Of a DNA stretch of 64,000 nt, positions 51,115-60,726 are shown piece after piece. Source of the stretch: Candidatus Saccharimonadota bacterium (lineage in GTDB: Bacteria; Patescibacteriota; Saccharimonadia; Saccharimonadales; UBA4665); the NCBI GenBank assembly GCA_028286345.1, contig JAQBRT010000001.1:630567-694566 (forward strand), in the 5' to 3' direction. The position numbers and the translations under genes are program-made. The notes beneath the pieces were generated by a model that was not told the DNA's origin, did not search any database, and worked only from the letters and a program-made list of their open reading frames with translations. Each line of letters begins with the position of its first letter. The first letter of the stretch is position 1.

Positions 51115-52061
51115 TACAAGTACGCTGTTTGTGCAGCTTGGGTAATTTGCTGCATCAGCTGGGCTCGCTGCACCCAATTATATTGGCCATTGCCGTTGGT
51201 ATAAATGACTAGCGTCAACCACTGGTCCCCATGTTTAATAATTGCGGCATCATGGACATTATCCTCATCAATACCTACTTTGTGATAGACCAAGTTAGGC
51301 GAGGCCACTGCCGGGACAATATAATCCCTAAAGTTGGCGCGGGCCATTTCAGATAAGAGCAGTTGGCGGTGCTGAGGCGTCAATAACGTGCCGTCGGCCA
51401 ATTTACTCAATAGCAGGGCTATATCCTGGGCACTTAGGCTGTTAGTATCGGCGTTGTAATCAGTAATTCCTAGTGTTGTGGCTTGGGCCGATAGGGCAGT
51501 GTGCCCGATCATAGTGTTAAAAGCGCCCCAACTCTGGTCATCGCTTTTGATAATCATGGTATCGAGAGCCTGCTGGGCACTTTTGCCCGCTACGTCATCC
51601 GACAAGCTCGCCCTATGATGCTCAACCATATTTAGGTAGGTAACAGCTGTCAATAATTTACCTGTGCTGGCCGCGTCAAACAGCTTGGTTGACCCAAAGT
51701 TTTGCAGTCCAAGCCTGCTAGTTGCAACAGATACGCCTACATCCACACCCGGGTTAGCGGCAATAAGCTGCTGTACCTGCGCCCCAAATTGTTGAGACTT
51801 CTGCTGGGCAGCGAGCAAAGCCGCATGATCTGCCTGCTTCTGGGCAGCTGCTTGGGCAGCAACGTGCTTCGTCCAGCCACCATGGACACCGGCCGTAATG
51901 AGGGCAGATACCACTATAAAACGCGCAGGTTTACTCAAAAAGAGCGAGCGGTGTGCAACCAGCCAGCCCAAGGTGGCTTTCCACGACGGCACGGGCTGCT
52001 GCTTAGACTGCCGCGGGCTATAATATGCATAATTGGTGAGCGTGGGTGAGGTGCGACGCAT
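51114..52061 (-). CDS. beta-lactamase class A-like serine hydrolase
   Basis: A 315-residue protein with an N-terminal membrane anchor (near residue 45), an Ala/Gln-rich coiled stretch, and a class A-like fold: active-site DAASTGKLLTAV (S-x-x-K), a KSDDQSW in place of SDN, and YHKVG in place of KTG. It is probably a membrane-tethered peptidoglycan hydrolase or PBP-like enzyme; antibiotic hydrolysis is not implied by these weakened motifs. A TATAAT is 25 nt before the ATG, with AGGA between them. Confidence 0.78.
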   Translation of the reverse strand: MRRTSPTLTNYAYYSPRQSKQQPVPSWKATLGWLVAHRSLFLSKPARFIVVSALITAGVHGGWTKHVAAQAAAQKQADHAALLAAQQKSQQFGAQVQQLIAANPGVDVGVSVATSRLGLQNFGSTKLFDAASTGKLLTAVTYLNMVEHHRASLSDDVAGKSAQQALDTMIIKSDDQSWGAFNTMIGHTALSAQATTLGITDYNADTNSLSAQDIALLLSKLADGTLLTPQHRQLLLSEMARANFRDYIVPAVASPNLVYHKVGIDEDNVHDAAIIKHGDQWLTLVIYTNGNGQYNWVQRAQLMQQITQAAQTAYL

Positions 52062-52164
52062 TTTTGTTTTTAGACTATTCCTGGGTATTATACCTAAACA
52101 TTGCCATGTTTGCAATGAAAAGTCATACTTCCCATCAGGGGCGAGACATGTATAATAATCGCCA

Positions 52165-53103
52165 ATGAGACAAGTCAATTTTCGTGCCCTTCGCAGCGTG
52201 CATCCTCTGATTGCCTGCGCCGTGCTTGGCATACTATATTTACTGCTTGTCTCTATTTTTCCGGCAAATGCTGACAGCATGACACAGTACGGCTGGTCCT
52301 CTACCGAATATCACACTATTTATTTGATGATTGTTATTCCGATGGTTGCCACCTGGTTCGCAGCCTTTTATGGCTATAATTGGGTGCGCTCATATGCCAA
52401 ATCAATCGAAAACACCGCTGAGGGCGATAGCTATAGGCAACTTGCCAACGGTGTTGGTTGGCTGGCATTGAGCCTGCCGGTGCCTACTATTGCCAGCCTT
52501 ATACTCAATAGCATTGCCAATGCCCATCCTGGTTTCCATGCCAGTGCAATTATTATTAGCAACTACATTGCGCTTATTCTGCCATTATTTGCTTTCGCAG
52601 TGATCGGTAATGCCGCCCGCATGCTGACCGCCACGGCCTCAATCCGTATCAGCCTGGCTGGCGCACGCTCGGTCATTTTTATGTTCGTCCTGCTTGGCGT
52701 CGCCTTTTGTTACCTCATCCTGAAGCATTTTGACCTAGGCAGCCCGGCAAGCAACAACAACCCGTACTTTATGCCCATCTGGATTATGCTGCTTACTATC
52801 ATTGTTCCATACCTGTATGCCTGGTTTGTCGGCCTGCTTGCAGCCTACGAGTTTAGCGTGCTTGCTACCAAAACCCGGGGCGTATTATTTTCACAAGCCC
52901 TCAAATTGTTTGCACTTGGCCTGGTTACCGTTATTGGTAGCTCAATCGTTTTAGAATATATCAGCTCTGCCGCCCCCAGGTCTGGCCATTTAGAGCTAAA
53001 TGGCCGGCTGCTAGCCACCTATGTGTTCCGCATAGCTGCAGGTATTGGCTTTTTGCTGATTGCCCAGGGCGCCCGCCGTTTACGAAAGATTGAGGAGGTG
53101 TAG
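52165..53103 (+). CDS. multi-pass membrane protein of unknown function
   Basis: A 312-residue protein with about eight hydrophobic segments and no recognised family. TATAAT ends 8 nt before the ATG, so the mRNA is probably leaderless. It is followed after 2 nt by a small gene and then by a PAS histidine kinase, so it may act as the membrane sensor for that soluble kinase; this is inference from position. Confidence 0.65.
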   Translation: MRQVNFRALRSVHPLIACAVLGILYLLLVSIFPANADSMTQYGWSSTEYHTIYLMIVIPMVATWFAAFYGYNWVRSYAKSIENTAEGDSYRQLANGVGWLALSLPVPTIASLILNSIANAHPGFHASAIIISNYIALILPLFAFAVIGNAARMLTATASIRISLAGARSVIFMFVLLGVAFCYLILKHFDLGSPASNNNPYFMPIWIMLLTIIVPYLYAWFVGLLAAYEFSVLATKTRGVLFSQALKLFALGLVTVIGSSIVLEYISSAAPRSGHLELNGRLLATYVFRIAAGIGFLLIAQGARRLRKIEEV

Positions 53104-53105
53104 CA

Positions 53106-53351
53106 ATGGTAGCTACTCCTGCAATCTATCCAAAAGTCATTAAAATCACGCATGTTTACCTTGGCCCAGCAGCCGACCGTTTTATTGCCCGGCAAGTCCA
53201 AAACCATCTCGGCAAACAACCGGAACTGATTACCCGTGAAGACCTAGCGTCGATTATTGACTGGATAGGGGTTGCCGTTTCATTACTGACAGATGACAGA
53301 GAGATTATTGAAGAATACCTAAACGGACTACGTAAGCTAGCAAAACAATAA
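53106..53351 (+). CDS. small unknown protein before a histidine kinase
   Basis: An 81-residue soluble protein (PKVIKITHVYLGPAADRFIARQVQNHLGK...LASIIDWIGVAVSLLTDD) with no family I recognise. The GAGGAGGTG at the end of the preceding gene is an excellent ribosome binding site, which supports it as real. It lies 2 nt after the membrane protein gene and 5 nt before the kinase gene. Confidence 0.65.
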   Translation: MVATPAIYPKVIKITHVYLGPAADRFIARQVQNHLGKQPELITREDLASIIDWIGVAVSLLTDDREIIEEYLNGLRKLAKQ

Positions 53352-53356
53352 CGGGG

Positions 53357-54511
53357 ATGGGCATGCCCAAGAGACCAGCAACACAATCAACACTTACTCT
53401 CGACGAGCAGATTGCCCAGGCCGAGGCGGTGTTTACGAGTATTGGTGACGCTGCTATTGCTACCGACCAGTTTGGTAAAATCACCCGCGTTAACCCGGTA
53501 GCCGTGGAGCTGCTCGGTTTTACCGAAGAAGAGCTGGTTGGTGAATGGTACCCTCGTAAAGTAGTAGCCGTGACAGAGCACAACATCCCAATTAACCTTA
53601 TAGACCGGCCAATTACCAAGGCGTTTCTGACCGGCAAGTCGATTGCCGAAAAAATGTACTACCGCAAGCACGACGGCGAGAATATCCCGGTTTCCGTTAA
53701 TGTGTCGCCTATTATCATGGGCGCCAAGCCTGTAGGGGCTATCGAGGTATTCCGCGACATCAGCTTCGAAGAAGAAGTGGACCGCATGAAGAGTGAATTT
53801 ATTTCGCTAGCATCGCACCAGTTGCGCACGCCATTATCGTCAATTAAAACATATTCACACATGCTACTTGATGGCTACATGGGCGAGATGACACCAGCAC
53901 AGAAAAAGTCATTACGAACCATTATCGGCGCCAGCAACCGCATGAACGAGCTGATTAGTACATTACTAAACATCACTCGTATTGAAAGCGGCAGGATTGC
54001 CGTCACCCCCAAGAACTTAAGGGTTGAGCGGGTGGCTGACGAAGTCATCAAAGAATTGGCGCTCCTGGCCGCCGACCGAAACATCAGCGTTGACCTGATT
54101 GCCAAAAATAAACAGGGCTATACCGTTAAGACCGATACGCTCATTCTCAAAGAGATAATTACCAACCTAGTAAGTAATGCTATCAAGTACACCCCAGTAG
54201 ACGGTACGGTAACCATTCACATCAGCACCCGCGGCGACAAGCTACAAGTATCTGTAAGCGATACCGGCTGGGGTATCCCTCAGTATGCCCATGACCAAGT
54301 CTTTACTAAGTTTTTCCGGGCCAGCAACGTCGTCAAGCGCGAAACGGCAGGCACAGGCCTTGGGCTCTACCTGGTCAAAGGCCTGCTTGAGAACCTTGGG
54401 GGCCGTATTTGGTTTACAAGTATAGAAGGCAAAGGCACAACGTTTTATTTTACGCTGCCAAAGAGGTTTAACCCCGACAGGCCGGCGCCAAAACCGGCAG
54501 GAGGACCTTAA
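53357..54511 (+). CDS. cytoplasmic PAS sensor histidine kinase
   Basis: A 384-residue kinase without membrane segments. PAS domain about 22-140 (FTSIGDAAIATDQFGKITRVNPVAVELLGF...GAIEVFRDIS), HisKA with SLASHQLRTPLSSIKTYSHM (phospho-acceptor His near 153), HATPase with NLVSNAIKYTP, DTGWGIP and GTGLGLYLVKGLLE. A receiver-only protein follows 66 nt downstream and is the likely partner. Confidence 0.94.
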   Translation: MGMPKRPATQSTLTLDEQIAQAEAVFTSIGDAAIATDQFGKITRVNPVAVELLGFTEEELVGEWYPRKVVAVTEHNIPINLIDRPITKAFLTGKSIAEKMYYRKHDGENIPVSVNVSPIIMGAKPVGAIEVFRDISFEEEVDRMKSEFISLASHQLRTPLSSIKTYSHMLLDGYMGEMTPAQKKSLRTIIGASNRMNELISTLLNITRIESGRIAVTPKNLRVERVADEVIKELALLAADRNISVDLIAKNKQGYTVKTDTLILKEIITNLVSNAIKYTPVDGTVTIHISTRGDKLQVSVSDTGWGIPQYAHDQVFTKFFRASNVVKRETAGTGLGLYLVKGLLENLGGRIWFTSIEGKGTTFYFTLPKRFNPDRPAPKPAGGP

Positions 54512-54577
54512 TGTTAGATATTTTATTCGGATGGCCTCTGAGCATATGCTATAACTATAGGGAGAAAAAGGACTTTT

Positions 54578-54967
54578 ATGGCAAACATACTGATTGTTGA
54601 AGACGACAAAGACCTAAATAACGCGTACCGCATCATCCTTGAAAGTGCGGGGTACACTGTTGAATCAGCATTTGATGGTAAGGAGGCATTAGAAGCACTT
54701 AAAAACTTCGACCCCGACCTCATCTTGCTCGACCTGCTTATGCCCATCATGGGCGGCTTGGAATTCTTGCAGAATTACGACCTTAAACACGCCCACCCCG
54801 ATGTTAAGGTACTTATTTTTACCAACATGGAAAACTCACCAGAGGTTACCGAGGCCTACAACCTTGGTGCCCACCGCTGTATCATCAAATCCTGGACAGC
54901 ACCACACAACTTGGCACGCGTTATCCAAGACAGCCTTGCAGGCAACAAAGCCACTGTTACGGAATAG
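54578..54967 (+). CDS. single-domain response regulator (receiver only)
   Basis: A 129-residue CheY-like receiver: acidic pair ED8-D10 (VEDDKDL), phospho-acceptor Asp52 in LILLDLLMP, Thr/Ser in LIFTNMENS, and Lys in IIKSW, where the usual KP is KS. It has no output domain, so it must act through a partner. A TATAAC with TGC and AAGGA gives it its own promoter and ribosome binding site. The Crp-like gene follows convergently. Confidence 0.93.
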   Translation: MANILIVEDDKDLNNAYRIILESAGYTVESAFDGKEALEALKNFDPDLILLDLLMPIMGGLEFLQNYDLKHAHPDVKVLIFTNMENSPEVTEAYNLGAHRCIIKSWTAPHNLARVIQDSLAGNKATVTE

Positions 54968-54969
54968 AC

Positions 54970-55653
54970 TTACAGTTTAACGGTTAGGTCAGCTACAAAT
55001 TGGTCATTAAGCATGGCGTTCAATTTGGAAAAATTCAGCTGGTAGGGCTGGTTTTTGCCATAGTTGATAACGCCTTGGTGTTTGAGCTTGTTTAGCTCGG
55101 TAGCGGCCGTCTCGCGGGTTAAGCCAGTTAGGTTCGCAAAGTCCTGATGTGTAAGGTCTAGGGTGATCTCGATCTGCTGGGGGGCAGTTTGCTTGCCGTG
55201 GCTAAGCGCCAGGTAATGCAAGGTATAAATCAGCTTATCGCTGGCCCTGGAGTGCTGCAGGGCATTCAGGCGCATACTTTTGCCTAGCTGGTCTACCAAA
55301 AGCTCTGACATCTGCTGGTAGATCAGCTCAGGCTGGTTTTTAATAAATGCTACGTACTCGTCGCGGTTGACAGCATACACGCTTACTTCGGGGGAAAAAG
55401 CTTCAAAGTAGTAAATGGCACTTGGCACTTTGCCAAAAATCCACGAGGTGGGGAAAGCTGAGCCAGCAGTTGTGAAAGCGACGGGCTTTTCATCACCACT
55501 AACGCTCAGGTTATATGCCTTGACCGTACCGCTTTTGATCACGTACGCATTGCGCGGTGCTTCGCCTTGGAAAATAATAATTTCACCCTTGGCGAACGTG
55601 CGGACAGGGAAGGCAGCTAAAAACGCATCAAATTGCTCTTGGGGACTCATCAT
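54970..55653 (-). CDS. Crp/Fnr family transcriptional regulator
   Basis: A 227-residue regulator: cyclic-nucleotide-binding fold (GEIIIFQGEAPRNAYVIKSGTVKAYNLSVSGDEKPVAFTTAGSAFP, then a beta-rich half) and a C-terminal winged helix with LTHQDFANLTGLTRETAATELNKLKHQGVI. It has no Fnr-type Cys cluster, so oxygen sensing through Fe-S is unlikely. ATG 55653 lies 8 nt after TACTAT, consistent with a leaderless mRNA; the longer reading upstream is rejected. It is convergent with the receiver gene. Confidence 0.9.
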   Translation of the reverse strand: MMSPQEQFDAFLAAFPVRTFAKGEIIIFQGEAPRNAYVIKSGTVKAYNLSVSGDEKPVAFTTAGSAFPTSWIFGKVPSAIYYFEAFSPEVSVYAVNRDEYVAFIKNQPELIYQQMSELLVDQLGKSMRLNALQHSRASDKLIYTLHYLALSHGKQTAPQQIEITLDLTHQDFANLTGLTRETAATELNKLKHQGVINYGKNQPYQLNFSKLNAMLNDQFVADLTVKL

Positions 55654-55693
55654 GTACGTCCATAGTACCATCCCCATCTGGTTCTGAACAGTT

Positions 55694-57256
55694 TTACTGG
55701 GTACTGGTTGTGGAAGTAGTTTTTGGTACTGCGTCAGTGCCGAGCACGAGTATAATATCGGCGTTATAGGCTTTGGTATAGGGGCTGGTGGCTGTAACCA
55801 CAGCTTTTGGATAAAGCTTTTTGAGGTAGGCAACGGTGGCCGGCTTTTTGCCGCCGGTCTCATCTACAATTTGCGTTACAGCCGTGTCGGTTGCATCTCC
55901 AGTTGCCAACACGCTAATATTTTTGGATGTCAGCTTTGTCCGCACCTGCGAGGCAAGCCCAGAGGTATTTGTGCCATTCAAGACCACCATTTGGGATCCC
56001 TCACGGACCAGTAAATCCGAGGAGGTAATTTGCTTGAGGTACTTCTGGATATCACTATAGTCATCAAGGCCAGCAGCCGGTACCAGTGCCGATTGGCCAT
56101 CCGGCGAAGTATAACTATCGAGTAAGTTCTTGCCATTGGCTGAGTTTAGGCCAACCGATGTTATATCACTGCCTTTCATTTCCTTTATAAGGTCGTACAG
56201 GCGTCGAACTTCGCTAATAGTAATGTCAGACTTAACGTTGCTGCCTACGGCGTCAGACAGGCTGCTGAGCTTGGTTGGGCTGGCCAGCACGCCAGCAGTA
56301 ATCGCCTTTTGCTCCAGGGCAACCAGCAGCTTGCGCTGGTTTTCGGTGCGGTCAAAGTCACTGCGCGGGAAACCATATGAGTATGCCGAGTCACCACGGG
56401 CGCGGGCAATATCAAGTGCCTGCTCACCATCGATATGGTGTACGCCGTTTGTCAGCTTCACTAGCGGCTTATGCGTGACGTAGTCGATGTTTGGGTCATA
56501 AATACCGCGCTTATCGGTACTAGCAACCGTAAAATCGATGCCACCAACAGCATTGACGGCGTCACGTAGTGCCGCATAGTTAACCAGGGCGTAGTAATTG
56601 ATATTTACGCCAAAGTTGGCTTCAACAATTGATTCCAGCATTCCCATGCCACCTTGTGGAAAGCCAGACTGGTTAAAGTTGTTCTTTTTGCCAGCCACAT
56701 AGGCATAGTTAATCTTGCTGTAACCAGAATCTCCCACATTAACCCAGAGGTCGCGGGGGATACTCATCATGTAAGCTTTGTGGTTTTTAGTATCAAGGCT
56801 GAGCAGCATTATTGAATCTGTCAGGTCGCCACCACTGTGCCCAACATCGTCAGCCGAGTTGCCTGCCAGCAAAATATTAACCCGGCCTACATCTTCGCCT
56901 TTAAGCTTGGTAGTTGATAAAACTCCGAGAATATTGCCACCAAACACCTTATGGGTATTGTATACAAACTTACCGCCGACCCAGCCGCCGACCAGTAGCA
57001 CCAGCAGGGCTAACGTAAGGCTGACGCGCTTGATAGTAAAACCGCGCAAAAAATTGCGGAACTTACTGGATTTACGGACTTGGGCTTCGGTATGCAAAGG
57101 GGCCTCCGCTACGCTAAATGGGCTGTGTTTATAAGAGTTCAGCGTCATACCAACCGCCGGGAAGTTAGTACCTGCCAAGCGGGTAACTGGGTCGTGCTTT
57201 GGCAGCTGAGCAGCAGGACGCTGTGGCTGTGCTGGAAAGGGCTTTTTATGTGGCAT
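55694..57256 (-). CDS. LytR-CpsA-Psr (LCP) family cell-wall ligase
   Basis: A 520-residue protein: a basic proline-rich N-terminus, one membrane segment (about 80-98), the LCP domain (NILLAGNSADD..., LTDSIMLLSLD, MSIPRDLWVNVG with its key Arg, HIDGEQALDIARAR and RSDFDRTENQRKLL) and a C-terminal LytR_C domain with VVLNGTNTSGLASQVRTKL. It moves a polymer from a lipid carrier to peptidoglycan. ATG 57256 lies 12 nt after TATAAT and is preferred over an upstream in-frame start. Confidence 0.9.
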   Translation of the reverse strand: MPHKKPFPAQPQRPAAQLPKHDPVTRLAGTNFPAVGMTLNSYKHSPFSVAEAPLHTEAQVRKSSKFRNFLRGFTIKRVSLTLALLVLLVGGWVGGKFVYNTHKVFGGNILGVLSTTKLKGEDVGRVNILLAGNSADDVGHSGGDLTDSIMLLSLDTKNHKAYMMSIPRDLWVNVGDSGYSKINYAYVAGKKNNFNQSGFPQGGMGMLESIVEANFGVNINYYALVNYAALRDAVNAVGGIDFTVASTDKRGIYDPNIDYVTHKPLVKLTNGVHHIDGEQALDIARARGDSAYSYGFPRSDFDRTENQRKLLVALEQKAITAGVLASPTKLSSLSDAVGSNVKSDITISEVRRLYDLIKEMKGSDITSVGLNSANGKNLLDSYTSPDGQSALVPAAGLDDYSDIQKYLKQITSSDLLVREGSQMVVLNGTNTSGLASQVRTKLTSKNISVLATGDATDTAVTQIVDETGGKKPATVAYLKKLYPKAVVTATSPYTKAYNADIILVLGTDAVPKTTSTTSTQ

Positions 57257-57340
57257 AAACGATCTTTCATTATAGCCGGTTACGCTTGCTGAAGCTACCT
57301 TTTCGGCTGCCACTAGGTTGTAGTGTATACTTGAACATGT

Positions 57341-58285
57341 ATGAAACTCATTGTCCAGGTACCATGCTTAAACGAAGCTGAAACGCTACCCTTAGTTTTA
57401 AAAAGCATCCCAAAAAAAATTGCCGGCATCGACGAAATCCTCGTCCTTATTATTGATGATGGCTCCTCTGATGATACTGTTGCCGTGGCCCGCGCACATG
57501 GTGTAAAGCATTTCGTGCACCATACCCGCAACCAAGGCCTGGGCCGCTCGTTCCATGATGGCGTATTAAAAGCACTCGAGCTTGGCGCCGATATCCTCGT
57601 AAACACTGATGGCGACAATCAATACCCCCAAGAACGTATTGCCGACCTGGTCCAGCCAATTATCCGCGCCGAGGCCGATATTGTGATCGCAGACCGCCAA
57701 ACACACACCATTGAGCACTTTTCAAAAGGCAAGAAGCTACTACAGCGCCTGGGAAGCGCCATCGTTAACAAGGCCGCCGACACCAATTTACCGGACGCCG
57801 TTAGTGGCTTCCGTGCCTACAGCCGCGAGTCATTACTACAGCTCAATACCATTACCCGTTTTAGTTACTGCACCGAAACCATCATTCAAGCCGGCAACAA
57901 GCGCCTGGCGATTACCAGTATCCCGGTAGATACCAACCCTAAGCTACGTGAATCACGCCTGTTTAAATCAACCTCAGAGCACGTTATTAAGTCCGCTGTC
58001 ACCATCATGCGCGCCTACATTATGTACAGGCCTTACGTTATTTTTGGCTCAATTGGCCTGGCTTTAATGCTAGCCGGGGCCATACCATTTGCGCGATTCT
58101 TATACTTCGCGATTGTTGATGGCCACACCCGCGGTCACATCCAATCACTTCTGGTCGGCTCACTGCTAATGACTAGCTCGTTCTTGAGTTTTATCCTGGG
58201 TATTATTGCCGACCTTATCCGGATTAACCGGATTCTCATCGAAGACCAGCTAGAACAGTCCAAGCGCCTGCGCTTTGACCGTTAA
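57341..58285 (+). CDS. family 2 glycosyltransferase, dolichol-phosphate mannose synthase-like
   Basis: A 314-residue GT2: IVQVPCLNEAETLPLVLKSIP, VLIIDDGSSDDTVAVAR, VNTDGDNQYP (DxD-like) and SGFRAYSRESLL, followed by two C-terminal membrane segments (about 228-252 and 262-285). Relatives make polyprenyl-phosphate sugars, which the nearby GT-C-type protein (58282-59802) could use. TATACT lies 9 nt before the ATG. It is divergent from the LCP gene. Confidence 0.88.
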   Translation: MKLIVQVPCLNEAETLPLVLKSIPKKIAGIDEILVLIIDDGSSDDTVAVARAHGVKHFVHHTRNQGLGRSFHDGVLKALELGADILVNTDGDNQYPQERIADLVQPIIRAEADIVIADRQTHTIEHFSKGKKLLQRLGSAIVNKAADTNLPDAVSGFRAYSRESLLQLNTITRFSYCTETIIQAGNKRLAITSIPVDTNPKLRESRLFKSTSEHVIKSAVTIMRAYIMYRPYVIFGSIGLALMLAGAIPFARFLYFAIVDGHTRGHIQSLLVGSLLMTSSFLSFILGIIADLIRINRILIEDQLEQSKRLRFDR

Positions 58286-59802
58286 GGTAAGTATTGGCTT
58301 GCTGTACGCGAACCAGGCGTAATCGGTACCAACACCTTTTGGGCAGCATGGTTGAGCGCCTGTGGGGCGCTACCTGGCCAGTACCAATTATCGCTACTAC
58401 GGATCATATAAGTCATCACACCGCCGCCCCAAAGGCCGCAGGCGAGGATTGTAACAACAGCCCATGGCATTAGTTTAGGCACCAAACGAAAAGCTTCACG
58501 GGCACATAAGGCAACGATCAGCAGAACCGGAAGCATAATAATCAGCAAGTAACGCCCGTTGATTGCCACAGCCGTGCCGGCATGCAGGTACAACAGATAT
58601 TCGTCGACCCACAAGAACCCAATATACAAGACGCTAACCACTGTGAGCAGTTCGAGCAGCGGGGCATTATAGCGCTTGATCACCCGCCGGCCATACAGCG
58701 GTACCAGTGCCAGGCCAAGGACGGCAAAGACAATCATGCTCTGGCTGGGCACCGTTAGTGGGCCACGGGTCTGGTAGTCTTCGGTTGGACCGGCGAGCGT
58801 AAAGTACGACCTCAACCACATACCCTCAAACCACGAACGGGTAAAGGTAAGGGGGTTATCGCTGGCATCGCCTGACTTATTCAAAGCAAGGTAGTAATCA
58901 CGGTTCCACGGACCATAGGCTGAACATTGCTCAATTGTTAAGACATCGGCACAATCCGGAACGGGCCGGTGGTAGCGCAAGGTATTAAGGCCTTCGCGTT
59001 CAATAAACAAACCGCCAAACAGCACTAAGCCAAAGATTAGTAATATGCGCGGTAACATCTTAAGCCGATGGAAGCTCTGGCGAGTTTCTTGGCGCAAGCG
59101 TTTGCCCGGACCAAAAGCACGGATTATCCCAAAGCCAATGTAAATCACAATCGCCAGGGCGATTGGCAAGAAAGCGTACTTAACAACGCTTGTCGCCAAA
59201 CACAGAACCGCTAAGCACAGTAACTGGCCTAGTTCCAACTTGCGCTGGTTGCGCAAGGCACTCGCCACCCGCTCAGCAACAAGTAGGCTCAGCCCTACAA
59301 GTGGGAGCAAAAGATTATCATAATTTATTTGGGCAGCCAGCAAGGGAACAATTGGTATCAGTATAAAGACGGCCAAACAGCTGTGAACTATGGCTTTTGA
59401 CGCCCCGCTGCGTAACAGCAACCTGCGAAAAATTGGCAAACTACCGACGAACAGACCAACATTAACCAGACGCAGAAGAATCACCTGAATGGTTTGGTCC
59501 TGTGTAAACAGCCTGATAAAACGCAGGATAAAGCTCATTAGGTAGTGGTATAGGTAGGATGGGTCTCGGGTAACAGCGCCAAAAGCATCGCTATCGGCTG
59601 GGTGTCGCTCCCAAAAGGGGCTGAGGTGATGAGTGTAAAGTTTAATGATGCCAAAATGGAAGTCTTCATCAAATGCCATCGGGTATTTGGCGGTAAAGAC
59701 GATCCACAGGGCTTGAAAAATCATAAAGCCGACAATGACTCGGAAAAACATTTCGGAACTAAGGCACGCCGTGATGCGTGAGCGGACGGAAGCTAGTTTC
59801 AT
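58282..59802 (-). CDS. DUF2142-like multi-pass membrane protein, probable GT-C glycosyltransferase
   Basis: A 506-residue protein with about twelve membrane segments. The first large loop has AFDEDFHFGIIKLYTHHLSPFW, the acidic pair after the first membrane segment typical of GT-C enzymes that use polyprenyl-phosphate sugars. The acceptor is unknown. ATG 59802, 11 nt after TATACT, is preferred. The stop overlaps that of the GT2 gene by 4 nt, so the two are convergent but probably related in function. Confidence 0.72.
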   Translation of the reverse strand: MKLASVRSRITACLSSEMFFRVIVGFMIFQALWIVFTAKYPMAFDEDFHFGIIKLYTHHLSPFWERHPADSDAFGAVTRDPSYLYHYLMSFILRFIRLFTQDQTIQVILLRLVNVGLFVGSLPIFRRLLLRSGASKAIVHSCLAVFILIPIVPLLAAQINYDNLLLPLVGLSLLVAERVASALRNQRKLELGQLLCLAVLCLATSVVKYAFLPIALAIVIYIGFGIIRAFGPGKRLRQETRQSFHRLKMLPRILLIFGLVLFGGLFIEREGLNTLRYHRPVPDCADVLTIEQCSAYGPWNRDYYLALNKSGDASDNPLTFTRSWFEGMWLRSYFTLAGPTEDYQTRGPLTVPSQSMIVFAVLGLALVPLYGRRVIKRYNAPLLELLTVVSVLYIGFLWVDEYLLYLHAGTAVAINGRYLLIIMLPVLLIVALCAREAFRLVPKLMPWAVVTILACGLWGGGVMTYMIRSSDNWYWPGSAPQALNHAAQKVLVPITPGSRTASQYLP

Positions 59803-59861
59803 ATCTATCAAACAGTATACCTGGTTGGCTGAAAAATCGCTGAGAGTGCTACTATTAAGCC

Positions 59862-60722
59862 ATGCCGCGTACCTACCGCAAAGCGATCATCTCGTTTGTT
59901 ATCGTCACTGCCACCATTGTCAGTTTTGCACTGTTTTTTAGCCATCACCCAGAGGTTGGCCGGGAGCTGCGCCACACGCCGCCGGCCCGATTGGCAATAC
60001 TAGTTGCCCTCTATGCCGTGTTTACCGCTAGCATCGGTTTAATTCTTAATGCCACAGTCCGCCTATGCAATGTGACAATTCCTCGCCGCGAGAGCATGTT
60101 AATAACCATGTACTCGGCAATTATTAACTTTTTTGGGCCGCTGCAGAGCGGGCCAGCCTTTCGGGCTGCCTACTTAAAGAAGAAATATGATGTCAGCCTC
60201 AAACTCTATGGCCTGGCCACTCTGGGCTACTACATTGCCTACGGCCTGATTAATGGCATCTTTTTGTTAGCCGGCTGGTCGCTTTGGGTGCTAGCCCTGA
60301 TCCCGCTTGGGCTATTAAGCGCACGCTTTATCTTGCCACTGCTGCCAATTAAGTCTTTGCAAAAACTGAACCTAAAAGCCTGGAGCTATCTCTGCATTGC
60401 AACCGCTCTGCAAGTTGGGCTGGTATCGGTTATTTTTTACCTGGAGCTGCATGGTATTAGCCATTCCATCAGCATCCGTCAGGCAATCATCTATTCCGGT
60501 GCTGCTAACCTGGCACTATTTGTATCACTTACGCCGGGTGCCATTGGCTTCCGCGAATCATTCTTGTTCTTTTCCCAGCGCTTGCACCACATCCCGAGCG
60601 ACATAATTGTCTCAGCCAACATCCTAGACCGCACTGCCTACATCTCTATGCTACTTATAATTACTGTTTATCTGTTCGCCAGCCATACCCGTTCGCGGTT
60701 ACTGGCTATTACTAAAAAGTAG
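59862..60722 (+). CDS. lysylphosphatidylglycerol synthase transmembrane (UPF0104) family protein
   Basis: A 286-residue membrane protein with about seven segments: MYSAIINFFGPLQSGPAFRAAYLKKKYDVSLKLYGLATLGYYIAYGLINGIF and LTPGAIGFRESFLFF are family signatures. It is the second such flippase-like protein in the window. TACTAT ends 6 nt before the ATG, so the mRNA is probably leaderless. It is convergent with the GlcD-type gene. Confidence 0.8.
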   Translation: MPRTYRKAIISFVIVTATIVSFALFFSHHPEVGRELRHTPPARLAILVALYAVFTASIGLILNATVRLCNVTIPRRESMLITMYSAIINFFGPLQSGPAFRAAYLKKKYDVSLKLYGLATLGYYIAYGLINGIFLLAGWSLWVLALIPLGLLSARFILPLLPIKSLQKLNLKAWSYLCIATALQVGLVSVIFYLELHGISHSISIRQAIIYSGAANLALFVSLTPGAIGFRESFLFFSQRLHHIPSDIIVSANILDRTAYISMLLIITVYLFASHTRSRLLAITKK

Positions 60723-60726
60723 CTTT

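Noticed and set aside
53357-55653. Oxygen-sensing Fnr regulation of the cyo operon
   Set aside because: The Crp/Fnr-like protein lacks the Cys residues for an Fe-S cluster, and no typical Fnr box was found at the cyo promoter.
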